Of a DNA stretch of 6,340 bases, positions 1 to 5,715 are shown one piece after another. The position numbers and the translations under genes were made by a program. Numbering within the stretch: the stretch's first letter is position 1; every line of letters starts with the position of its first letter. The notes under the pieces are model-generated. The model searched no databases and was not told the DNA's origin. It saw nothing but the letters and a program-made list of their open reading frames with translations. Origin of the DNA: Candidatus Methanosuratincola petrocarbonis (ex Vanwonterghem et al. 2016) (GTDB lineage: Archaea; Thermoproteota; Methanomethylicia; Methanomethylicales; Methanomethylicaceae); the NCBI GenBank assembly GCA_001717015.1, contig MAGV01000058.1:16219-22558 (forward strand), in the 5' to 3' direction.

Positions 1-315
1 AATGCTCGATTTTTAGGTTCGATTTTCTAACAGCCGGATTTGACGGATTTCTCCCAGCCCAGAGCAGTTTGTTGCGCAGGTTATATGTATAAAATTAAGC
101 TCTCATAGGGTTGCTTGGCGCTTATTTTCCCCATCTTGCTGTGTTGAATAACTGCGTCTTTAATTGCAGAATTAGATGAGCGTAAGGTTGATTTTATGGA
201 AAAGGCAGTTTTTTGGCTGATTTTTTGAGTGAAAAAAACGACAAAATTCAAGCTTAATTCCAGAAAATAACCGTCCATCGCACATAGTGTATAGTTATTC
301 AACACAACACTTTGC
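1..315. other. AT-rich stretch with no supportable gene
   Basis: No convincing gene is seen here. The one sizeable open frame (minus strand, about 305 to 81, 74 codons from a GTG) has no recognisable motif, no ribosome binding site that I can see, and it begins inside one arm of an inverted repeat, so I do not call it. The stretch has many A and T runs and looks like decayed or intergenic DNA. It could be part of the accessory segment that ends at the tRNA-Ln-type integration scar near 2461 (the tRNA-Gln gene), but nothing in it proves this. Confidence 0.5.
140..306. repeat. 14-bp perfect inverted repeat around a 139-bp spacer
   Basis: TGTGTTGAATAACT at 140-153 is the exact reverse complement of AGTTATTCAACACA at 293-306. 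The match stops on both sides: G154 against T292 inside, C139 against A307 outside. The arms are AT-rich and 139 bp apart, which fits the terminal repeats of a small non-autonomous transposon remnant (167 bp), or two insertion-sequence ends lying in opposite orientation. No clean target-site duplication is visible and the spacer encodes nothing I recognise. The repeat itself is certain; the transposon reading is a guess. Confidence 0.6.
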
Positions 316-331
316 CAAAAAACTTATAAAA
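315..331 (+). promoter_or_regulatory. Candidate BRE/TATA promoter of the BAAT-like gene
   Basis: CTTATAAAA at 323-331 is a good archaeal TATA box and is preceded by an A-rich stretch (CCAAAAAA) that could act as BRE. A start about 25 bp downstream, near 352, would leave a leader of about 15 nt before the ATG at 368. Because the box lies downstream of the first in-frame ATG (287), it argues for 368 (or 377) as the original start. Confidence 0.5.
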
Positions 332-367
332 ACAAAAAACAATTTATTGCATCCTCTTAGCAAGAAG

Positions 368-1766
368 ATGAATTTGATGGTCAACTATAATAAAAATCTA
401 ATTAAGACCTTGGTTGTTATTGTTATAATGGGGTTTGTTATATTGATTCTGTGGGGAGGTCCATTAAATTTGAGTAGTCAGCCCAATCAGGCGCCAACTC
501 TTACTATTACACCTTTAAAAGCGCTTGCTGGTGAACCATGGTGCATTAAAGTAGCAGGGTTAACTCCTAACAGCGTGGCTAAGCTTAGAGTTTAAAGATG
601 CGTTTGGAGTAGTGTGGGAATCGTCAGCCGTTTTTACAGTGACTGATCGTGGAACCGTAGAACCTGACATTCAAGCGCCGAATTCTGGCAGCTATCAAGG
701 CGTAGACCCTTCAGGGCTTTTCTGGTCAACTCGCCCAGTTAATACAAATCAGACAAGCGGAGCTTTCTCAAAGAGCATAGAGCCTCAACGACTCACGGTG
801 TCAGTAGAAGTTGAAGGTAAAAGAATTCTGTCTCAAACTATTGAGAGACTTTTCTTGTTGCCGGGCGTTGAGAGGCAAGTGGTGGATGAAGCGGAAGTTA
901 AGGGCATTCTTTTTCTTCCCGCTCAACAGGAACCGCGCCCAGCAATAATAGTGTTGAGTGGCTCGGAAGGAGGGGTCTATGAACCTCCAGCTGCAATTTA
1001 TGCTTCACAAGGATTTGTAACACTTGCGTTAGCCTACTTCGGTCAAGAAGGCCTCCCTGATGAGCTTGTGCACATACCGATTGAAACAGTAGATAAAGCA
1101 GTCGAGTGGCTGGAAAATCATCCTCGAGTCAACAAAGACGCCATTGGAATCTGGGGTGCATCCAAAGGAGCGGAATTGGCTCTTCTGGCGGCAGCTCATA
1201 ATCCAAAAATCAAGGCAGTAGTCGCCAAATCACCGAGTGCAGTCGCGTTTGAAGGAGTCAGCAAGGCCATGGGAATAGATCACAAATCGTCTTGGACACT
1301 CAACGGCGAGGAAGTGCCGTTTGTGCCTATTGTATTCAATCAGCAATTAAGTGACAGCTTCTTTTCGTCAAAACTCGCCAATGAACCTTGGTCTACAGCG
1401 CCAATGTATGCATATGCCCTGGAAAACAAGGAGGCTGTGGATGCTGCCACTATACAAGTAGAGAAGATAAATGGGCCTATCTTGCTAGTTTCCGGCTCAG
1501 AAGATGGTGTGTGGCCGGCTGAAACAATGGCAAAGGCAATAATGGACAGGTTAAAGGCGAAAGGTCATCCGTTCCCTGATATGCACCTTAATTATGAAGG
1601 GGCCGGGCATCAAATAGGTGCCCCTTACTCTCCGACCACCATAAATTGGCTGACGGTTTCTGGGGGATTAGTCGAAGACCTTGGCGGCTCACCTCAAAGA
1701 AATGCCGCTGCTGCATTGGATTCGTGGACCAAAATCACCGTTTTTCTACAGGAGCACCTCCGATGA
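368..1766 (+). pseudogene. Frameshifted BAAT / acyl-CoA thioester hydrolase-like alpha/beta hydrolase, membrane-anchored
   Basis: The two parts lie in different frames. The first (368-595) gives a Lys/Asn-rich N terminus, a hydrophobic anchor (LVVIVIMGFVILILW) and the start of the BAAT N-terminal beta-sandwich (TITPLKALAGEPWCIKVAGL), then hits TAA at 593. Skipping T593 restores the domain (KDAFGVVWESSAVF, then GVDPSGLFWS) and joins the C-terminal hydrolase domain, for about 465 residues in total. Counted from the GTG at 612, the catalytic triad looks intact: Ser184 in GASKG, Asp298 in GSEDG and His333 in GAGHQ, with LSGSEGG (115-121) as a likely oxyanion region. The family hydrolyses acyl-CoA thioesters or transfers the acyl group to amino acids. 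A membrane anchor that places the domain outside the cell is odd for a CoA substrate. Both frames are open between about 555 and 593, so the exact shift site is not fixed. A sequencing error or programmed +1 shift remains possible. The downstream part could still be translated from GTG 612, but without its full N-terminal domain. Confidence 0.8.
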
Positions 1767-1886
1767 AAGTTTAGGGAAATTGGCGATACAGGAAGGGTTT
1801 GAATCTACAACCCAATTGCATAGTTGCACCCAAAAACGCATCTCTAGAAGAAACACGACGACCAAACAGCTAACAGCCAAAAATTC

Positions 1887-1912
1887 AATGACGACTGAGA
1901 ATAGTCATTTTT
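1887..1912 (+). terminator. Candidate hairpin/U-tract terminator
   Basis: AATGAC (1887-1892) pairs with GTCATT (1904-1909) around an 11-nt loop, and five T residues (1908-1912) run off the 3' arm. It sits about 120 bp after the BAAT-like stop codon and directly before the integrase remnant. The stem is short, so this is a weak call. Confidence 0.3.
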
Positions 1913-1914
1913 GA

Positions 1915-2461
1915 ATAATTAGCCAAAAGAGATTACCGGAAAACATCCACGACGATTCGCCACTAATCCGAGACGCACAATGCAGGCATCCCAAACCCGT
2001 AACGGAAGCCAGCATACGCCGAACCGCACACCAACTCTACGTCAAAGCAGGACTACTAACCATAAACCCGCGAGGTAGACGCTACGAGCTACGACCACAG
2101 CATACGCAAGTTCTTCCGCATCCAACTATCCTGCTTAGGAGTAGACCACGACTATTTCGAATACATGATGGGACATACCATGAGCACCTCCACGACATAA
2201 AAATGAAAGGCATCGAATTCCTACGCGGCATATACATCTCCTCAGACTTAAGCATAAAACCAAAACCCGCTTAGCAAAATCGAAGCCTTCAAAGAAATCA
2301 TCCACACACGGGGGCTCAACTCAGAAGAAATCATAACAAAAGAGGCCCAAAGACCCAACCGCACAACCATCGATTACAGCCAACTCGAAAACCAGCAGCT
2401 AGTTCAACTAACCACCACACTGAAACAACAAACGCTCAAAGAAATCGACGAAACAGCCTAA
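1915..2461 (+). pseudogene. Tyrosine recombinase (archaeal phage/plasmid-type integrase), C-terminal remnant with three frame breaks
   Basis: Four consecutive reading blocks join into one integrase C-terminal domain. Block 1 (1915-2094) gives SPLIRD, KPVTEASIRRT, LYVKAGLL and GRRYELR. Block 2 (2096-2188) gives HSIRKFFRIQLSCLGVD and YMMGHTMST. Block 3 (2191-2268) gives HDIKMKGIEFLRGIYIS and SIKPKP. Block 4 (2270-2461) gives LSKIEAFKEIIHTRGL to a TAA stop. The H-x-x-R box (HSIR) and the GH box (MMGHT) are the hallmark catalytic motifs. The break between blocks 2 and 3 deletes a base in a codon that should be Tyr (ST-Tyr-HDI). The N-terminal core-binding half and the first catalytic Arg are absent; the frame is closed by a TGA at 1912 and nothing integrase-like was found upstream. 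The gene is dead. It points at the 3' end of the tRNA-Gln gene and stops 27 bp short of it, the usual place of an integrase beside its attachment site. Confidence 0.85.
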
Positions 2462-2467
2462 AAATAG
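2459..2467 (-). terminator. Candidate oligo-T terminator of tRNA-Gln
   Basis: On the minus strand, 22 nt past the encoded CCA, the sequence reads CTATTTTTA, a T5 run of the kind that ends archaeal tRNA transcripts. It overlaps the last codons and stop of the opposing integrase remnant. Confidence 0.4.
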
Positions 2468-2488
2468 TATAAATTCGCGCATGTACAA

Positions 2489-2564
2489 TGGTAGCCCGGA
2501 GGAGATTCGAACTCCTGTCGGCGGGTCCAGAGCCCGCTATGCTTGGCCGCTACACCACCGGGCT
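2489..2564 (-). tRNA. tRNA-Gln (anticodon CUG), CCA encoded
   Basis: On the minus strand the acceptor stem AGCCCGG pairs with CCGGGCT over all 7 bp, followed by discriminator A and an encoded CCA (2489-2491). The anticodon arm is GCGGG-CTCTGGA-CCCGC, giving anticodon CTG (bases 2528-2530), which reads CAG (Gln). The T arm is AGGAG-TTCGAAT-CTCCT, a perfect 5-bp stem with the standard loop. The D arm is weaker, with G-U pairs. No intron is present. Length is 76 nt with CCA. The gene is divergent from TFB. The integrase remnant abuts its 3' end, so it is probably the integration target of a former element and has been kept intact. Open frames reading across it on the plus strand are artefacts of tRNA sequence. 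Confidence 0.97.
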
Positions 2565-2584
2565 GAATACTCAAAAATATTTGC

Positions 2585-2593
2585 TAAATTTAT
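2585..2593 (-). promoter_or_regulatory. Candidate TATA box of tRNA-Gln
   Basis: On the minus strand ATAAATTTA lies centred about 25 bp upstream of the first tRNA base, the right distance for an archaeal box A if transcription starts at or just before the mature 5' end. The match to TTTATATA is only moderate. Confidence 0.4.
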
Positions 2594-2710
2594 CCTTATC
2601 GGATGCTTCAGCTTCGCCTCTTCCCATGCTGTCAAATCTTCTCTGCGAAATGCTTTTCTCGGATCAGAGCAAAATTCTTAAAAGAGTCGTTTTCCGCTGT
2701 TTTATAAACA

Positions 2711-2730
2711 AATCGAAATGTTTATATATT
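2711..2730 (+). promoter_or_regulatory. BRE/TATA promoter of TFB (leaderless)
   Basis: TTTATATAT (2721-2729) is a near-ideal archaeal TATA box preceded by a purine-rich CGAAATG (2714-2720) as BRE. Counting about 26 bp from the box centre puts the start near 2751, so the TFB mRNA would have a leader of only about 7 nt with no Shine-Dalgarno. A second TATA-like run lies just upstream near 2700-2707 (TTTATAAA). Confidence 0.75.
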
Positions 2731-2757
2731 ACGAAAAGGTAAGTTTTCACCCCCTTC

Positions 2758-3777
2758 ATGTTGGATTTACCGTCAAAGGTGAAGTTGTTGTCTTCAAAAC
2801 TCGAGGCCAAGAACGAAAAGTCTGCTACTAAAGTGAGTAATGCAGACCAGGAACCCGAAAACGAGTCCGCTTCTCTAAAATGCCCTGCTTGCGGAGGTAC
2901 GAGTTTCGTAAGGAGCTTCGAGCGCGGAGAAGTGACCTGCACGAACTGTGGGCTGGTCGTTACCGAAAAGATAATCGATCGCGGTCCTGAGTGGCGGGCG
3001 TTCACCTCAGAAGAGCGGGACAAGAGGAGCAGAGTGGGTTCGCCCCTGTCCCCGACAGTCCACGACCGTGGTCTCTCCACAATTATTGACTGGCGCGATA
3101 AGGATGCCATGGGCAGGAAGCTCGAGCCCAAGAAGAGGATAGAGATCCTGCGGTGGCGCAAATGGCAGATCAGGACCCGCGTCCACAGCTCTATGGACAG
3201 GAACCTCGCGCAGGCGATGAGTGAGCTGGATCGAATAAGCTCCCAGATAGGCCTGCCCAAGAGCGTAAAGGAGGAGTCTGCGGTGATTTACAGGCGTGCA
3301 GTCGAGAAGGGGCTAGTCCGAGGGAGATCCATCGAGTCAGTCATGGCTGCCGCGATCTACGCCGCATGCAGGACACAGAAGGTCCCGCGCACGCTGGATG
3401 AGATCGCAAGGTACACAAAGGCTGGCAGGAAGGATGTGGCAAGGTGCTACAGGCTCCTGCTGAGGGAAGTCGATGTGAACATCCCGATAGCCGACCCGAT
3501 CGACTTCATAACCCGGATAGGAGGGGCTCTGGAGCTGAGCGGCACCACACAGCACAAGGCAGCCGAGATAATCAGAGACGCGAAGAAGATGGGGATCACT
3601 GCAGGCAAGGACCCCGCAGGACTTGCGGCGGCTGCAATATATGTGGCCTCCCTCCTTGAGAACGAGAGGAGGACACAGAAGGAGATTGCTCAGGCTGCCC
3701 AGGTAACTGAGGTAACCGTCAGGAACAGGTACAAGGAACTGATGAAAGAGCTGAATATAGAAGTGCCTCTTCAGTAG
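2758..3777 (+). CDS. tfb: Transcription initiation factor IIB (TFB)
   Basis: This is the archaeal homologue of TFIIB. It binds the TBP/TATA complex, reads the BRE and recruits RNA polymerase. At 339 residues it is slightly longer than the common 300-320, because about 40 polar residues precede the zinc ribbon. The ribbon uses Cys42, Cys45, Cys61 and Cys64 (CPACGG, CTNCG). The B-reader/linker is typical ([17 protein letters not shown], residues 74-90, then [18 protein letters not shown]). Two cyclin-fold repeats follow (about 145-235 and 245-333), the second containing the BRE-reading helix-turn-helix ([19 protein letters not shown], 307-325). The ATG at 2758 is supported by the TATA spacing, which makes the message nearly leaderless. 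The stop lies 6 bp from the stop of a convergent gene. Its GC-richer codon use differs visibly from the genes left of the tRNA. Archaea often have several TFBs; whether this is the main one cannot be told. Confidence 0.97.
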   Translation: MLDLPSKVKLLSSKLEAKNEKSATKVSNADQEPENESASLKCPACGGTSFVRSFERGEVTCTNCGLVVTEKIIDRGPEWRAFTSEERDKRSRVGSPLSPTVHDRGLSTIIDWRDKDAMGRKLEPKKRIEILRWRKWQIRTRVHSSMDRNLAQAMSELDRISSQIGLPKSVKEESAVIYRRAVEKGLVRGRSIESVMAAAIYAACRTQKVPRTLDEIARYTKAGRKDVARCYRLLLREVDVNIPIADPIDFITRIGGALELSGTTQHKAAEIIRDAKKMGITAGKDPAGLAAAAIYVASLLENERRTQKEIAQAAQVTEVTVRNRYKELMKELNIEVPLQ

Positions 3778-3783
3778 CCTTAC

Positions 3784-3999
3784 TCACTCAGTTCTTCTCT
3801 CTTTTTCCCCCTTAAGATCTGCCATGTCTACTTCAGGGAATATGGTGCTCTGGAAGCCACATTTGTTGCAAACGTAAGTTGGTTGGGAGATGTAGCCGGT
3901 CATGGTTATCGGGGAGATGTCCGTGCTGCCACACTCTGGGCAGACCTTGATTCCCCTCCCCCTGCGGAGAGAGGATAGCACGTCCTTTATCTCTCCCAT
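3784..3999 (-). CDS. Small archaeal zinc-ribbon protein, function unknown
   Basis: This is a 71-residue protein with one zinc ribbon: Cys20-x2-Cys23 (CPECGS) and Cys44-x2-Cys47 (CNKCGF), flanked by a basic N-terminal segment (SLRRGRGIK) and a charged tail (DLKGEKERRTE). The fold resembles the ribbons of RNA polymerase subunits and TFS, but there is no DE signature of a TFS cleavage domain, so I do not assign a role. An in-frame ATG also exists at 4017, 2 nt after the aIF1 stop, giving 77 residues. I prefer 3999 because AAGGGAGA (4007-4014) lies 7-8 nt before it, while the upstream ATG has no such site. It is almost certainly co-transcribed with aIF1 and may relate to translation or transcription by association only. 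The gene ends 6 bp from the TFB stop in convergent orientation. Confidence 0.85.
   Translation of the reverse strand: MGEIKDVLSSLRRGRGIKVCPECGSTDISPITMTGYISQPTYVCNKCGFQSTIFPEVDMADLKGEKERRTE
3791..3812 (+). terminator. Candidate U-rich terminator for TFB
   Basis: A pyrimidine tract with T5 (3802-3806) begins 14 bp after the TFB stop, and archaeal polymerase terminates at such tracts without needing a hairpin. It lies inside the 3' coding end of the convergent zinc-ribbon gene, where the same bases encode its Lys/Glu/Arg tail. Confidence 0.4.
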
Positions 4000-4006
4000 T
4001 TGCGTG

Positions 4007-4014
4007 TCTCCCTT
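4007..4014 (-). promoter_or_regulatory. Shine-Dalgarno site deciding the zinc-ribbon start
   Basis: AAGGGAGA on the minus strand precedes the ATG at 3999 by 7 nt and lies after the alternative ATG at 4017. This favours the shorter protein. Confidence 0.5.
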
Positions 4015-4019
4015 CATGG

Positions 4020-4328
4020 CTATTCGATGTCGATGTTGTCGCTTGGGAATCCGCTCTCCACAAGGATCTCAGCAGCCCTCTCGCGGTGATCGCCCTGCAG
4101 CTCAATCCTTCCGTCCTTGTCCGTCCCGCCGCAGGCCAGCTTGCTCTTGAGCCTCCCGGATAGCTCCTTCAAGTTTATGCTCTTCTCATCAATGCCCTCG
4201 ATTATGGTGACGTCTCTCCCCCACTTCCTCTTTTCCAAGAACACCTTGATCCTCTGTTGCTCTTTTACTATTGCTTCACAAACACACAGATCTTTTGGAA
4301 GTCCGCACTTAGAACATATTTCGCTCAA
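4020..4328 (-). CDS. aif1: Translation initiation factor aIF1 (SUI1/eIF1 family), TTG start
   Basis: aIF1 binds the small ribosomal subunit near the P site and controls start-codon selection fidelity. The 102-residue protein has the full archaeal form. An N-terminal four-cysteine knuckle (Cys5, Cys8, Cys15, Cys17 in ICSKCGLPKDLCVC) is followed by the SUI1 fold: KRKWGRDVTIIEGI (33-46), the basic LKSKLACGGT loop (60-69) and IELQGDHRERAAEIL (75-89). The start codon is TTG. It is supported by family alignment, since archaeal aIF1 typically begins MSEIC..CGLP..LCVC, and by AGGTGA (4338-4343) 9 nt upstream. No ATG lies near the N terminus. The downstream gene, a small zinc-ribbon protein, begins within 2-20 nt of its stop, so the two form one operon. 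A shared TATA box at 4377-4385 probably drives it, with a leader of about 27 nt. Confidence 0.95.
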   Translation of the reverse strand: MSEICSKCGLPKDLCVCEAIVKEQQRIKVFLEKRKWGRDVTIIEGIDEKSINLKELSGRLKSKLACGGTDKDGRIELQGDHRERAAEILVESGFPSDNIDIE

Positions 4329-4337
4329 GTTTGTTAT

Positions 4338-4343
4338 TCACCT
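4338..4343 (-). promoter_or_regulatory. Shine-Dalgarno site of aIF1 before a TTG start
   Basis: AGGTGA on the minus strand, 9 nt before TTG 4328. It fixes the non-ATG start together with the conserved N terminus of the family. Confidence 0.7.
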
Positions 4344-4376
4344 GAATTCCGGTTGATTTTATCTGGTGTCGCCATA

Positions 4377-4385
4377 TTTATAAAA
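4377..4385. promoter_or_regulatory. Symmetric TATA box, probably bidirectional
   Basis: TTTATAAA at 4377-4384 is self-complementary and is the best TATA match in the 107-bp gap between divergent genes. From its centre (4380/4381), 26 bp rightward gives a start near 4407, with a 29-nt leader to the ATG at 4436. The same distance leftward gives a start near 4355, with a 27-nt leader to the TTG at 4328. Neither flank has a strong BRE to set direction. A weaker alternative for the rightward gene is TTAATAAAG near 4399-4407. Confidence 0.6.
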
Positions 4386-4435
4386 TAATCGGATATCCTT
4401 AATAAAGTGTCAGAGACAGCGGCGGCGAGAAGCAC

Positions 4436-4666
4436 ATGCAATATTCTGTACTCCTGTGCAGGAAATGCGGTCAGCCAGGGGCCTGCCGGAATGGATCAAA
4501 GACCTTCACATGCGCCTACTGTGGCTCAAGAAATACAGCTTCGGGATGCGCGAGGATCCTGGTAAATGTGGAGTCGAGGGACGTCCCGTCGGTCCTGGCA
4601 CGCCTGAAATCCGCCCGTGCCGGTTCCTGCCGAAAATCAAAAGAGATTAATTGGACCGGGTCATAA
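4436..4666 (+). CDS. DUF1922-like archaeal zinc-ribbon protein
   Basis: This 76-residue protein begins directly with a zinc ribbon: Cys8-x2-Cys11 (CRKCGQ) and Cys26-x2-Cys29 (CAYCGS). A short C-terminal helical part follows (VESRDVPSVLARLKSARAGS, 45-64). The layout (ribbon with a KT-x2-C-x-YCG second knuckle, then a helix ending near AGS) resembles the DUF1922 family of archaea, whose function is unknown to me. The assignment is from memory of the family pattern, not a search. Extra cysteines at 17, 38 and 65 are unusual. No clear Shine-Dalgarno precedes the ATG. The substrate-binding protein gene starts 9 bp after the stop, so the two are probably one transcript, although a functional link is not evident. 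Confidence 0.8.
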   Translation: MQYSVLLCRKCGQPGACRNGSKTFTCAYCGSRNTASGCARILVNVESRDVPSVLARLKSARAGSCRKSKEINWTGS

Positions 4667-4675
4667 AATCATTTT

Positions 4676-5701
4676 ATGAACAAGCGACTGATCCTTTTGT
4701 CTGCACTGTTGATTGTGATAGTGATTGTCGCTGCGGCTGGTTTCATATTCCTTTACAAGCCTCCTGCGACCAGTGTGCGTATCGGATATCTGCCCGCGGC
4801 AAGCTACGGCATTGTATGGGTGGCTTATGAGGGGGGCTTCTTTGAGGATGAGGGGCTAAATATCACGCTGGTGGAGTATGGCAGCGTATCTGACCTCGTG
4901 ACTGCGTTCGCAAGAAACGAGATCGATGGCGCGCCTGTTACGTCCGTAGCAATAGCCGCCTTCATAAAGAATATCGATTCAATTGTGGTTGCGGGCAATT
5001 CATTGGACGGGACTGCGCTCGTGACCAAGAATTCCTCCGGGGTAGACTCGATTAGCGACCTTGAGGGCAGGAGGGTAGGGACCGTCCTTTATGTGCCTGG
5101 TGATTTCATATTCAGGAAGGTCATGACGGATCAAGGCATAAGTGCGAACTTCTCCACCTACCTGTCGCCGGCGGACGCATTACTTGCGCTTGAGAACGAC
5201 CAGATCGAAGCTGCTTTCCTTTGGGAACCCTATTCCTCTTTGGCATCGTACCGTGGTCTGAAGCTTGTCCAGTGGGATAAGCAGGTCTACCCGTTGGATT
5301 ATCCATGCTGCCTTCAGGTCTTCAAGTCTTCCTTTGTCTCTAAAAATCCAGACGCTGTGACCAAATTCATAAAAGCTCTGATAAAAGCTGAGTCATTCAC
5401 ATACTCCCAGCCTGGGGACGCATTGCCCATGATAAAACAATACCTCCCTGGAATGCCATGGGAGATAATTTATGACAGCATAATCCGGATTGACCCCCGC
5501 ATAGGTCAGGCAAGGAACCCCCTCAGCGGATACTTCAACAAGAGCGAGCTTCAGTCATTCTACCAGCTGTTAATCCCGTCGATCCTTTCTATCAACGATT
5601 ACAATCTTCTGATATCCAAGCTTGATAGCAGCTATTACGACAGCGCAGTCTCGGAATTGAAAAAAGAGGGCTTTAATCTCCCATCGATCTACTCTAGGTG
5701 A
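4676..5701 (+). CDS. ABC-type substrate-binding protein, NMT1/SsuA (nitrate/sulfonate/taurine/pyrimidine precursor) family
   Basis: It is a 341-residue periplasmic-binding-type protein. A short basic start and a hydrophobic segment (residues 5-27) form an uncleaved membrane anchor or signal peptide; there is no lipobox cysteine. The binding fold begins at VRIGYLPAASYGIVWVAYEGGFF (34-56), the N-terminal signature of SsuA/TauA/THI5-like proteins, followed by LVEYGSVSDLVTAFARNEID (65-84), SDLEGRRVGT (127-136) and AAFLWEPYSSLA (179-190). The family also often has the YPCC motif seen here (209-212). Ligands in the family include sulfonates, nitrate, bicarbonate and thiamine-pyrimidine precursors; the sequence does not decide among them. 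No permease or ATPase gene is in the window, though they could lie past 6340. It sits between a zinc-ribbon gene (9 bp upstream) and an unknown gene (14 bp downstream), with a DtxR-type regulator next. Confidence 0.9.
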   Translation: MNKRLILLSALLIVIVIVAAAGFIFLYKPPATSVRIGYLPAASYGIVWVAYEGGFFEDEGLNITLVEYGSVSDLVTAFARNEIDGAPVTSVAIAAFIKNIDSIVVAGNSLDGTALVTKNSSGVDSISDLEGRRVGTVLYVPGDFIFRKVMTDQGISANFSTYLSPADALLALENDQIEAAFLWEPYSSLASYRGLKLVQWDKQVYPLDYPCCLQVFKSSFVSKNPDAVTKFIKALIKAESFTYSQPGDALPMIKQYLPGMPWEIIYDSIIRIDPRIGQARNPLSGYFNKSELQSFYQLLIPSILSINDYNLLISKLDSSYYDSAVSELKKEGFNLPSIYSR

Positions 5702-5715
5702 GGTGCTGAAAAGGT

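Noticed and set aside
10..36. Near-tandem copies of TCGATTTT
   Set aside because: Too short and imperfect to call a repeat in AT-rich DNA.
81..305. Minus-strand open frame of 74 codons
   Set aside because: It starts at a GTG inside a repeat arm, has no ribosome site and no recognisable motif. It could be a transposase shred, but I cannot support that.
1795..1815. GGGTTTGAATC resembling a tRNA T arm, as a possible att-site copy
   Set aside because: The would-be T stem does not pair, no acceptor strand follows, and it does not match the tRNA-Gln 3' end.
1681..1914. Plus-strand open frame overlapping the end of the BAAT-like gene
   Set aside because: The first part is an out-of-frame shadow of the BAAT-like C terminus, and the rest is low-complexity with no family resemblance.
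1..2460. Search for a direct repeat of the tRNA-Gln 3' end as the far attachment site
   Set aside because: No copy of the 3' end was found by eye. The other att site, if it survives, lies outside the window.
2481..2742. Two overlapping plus-strand open frames of 66 and 84 codons
   Set aside because: They read through the antisense of the tRNA-Gln gene and then the TFB promoter. The RRFEL-type peptide is a well-known artefact of tRNA sequence.
2664..3260. Minus-strand open frame of 198 codons
   Set aside because: It is the antisense shadow of the GC-rich TFB gene, has no recognisable domain, and its 3' part covers the TFB promoter.
3833..4356. Several open frames in other frames over aIF1 and the zinc-ribbon gene
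   Set aside because: They are shadows of the two real minus-strand genes, with no motif or ribosome site.
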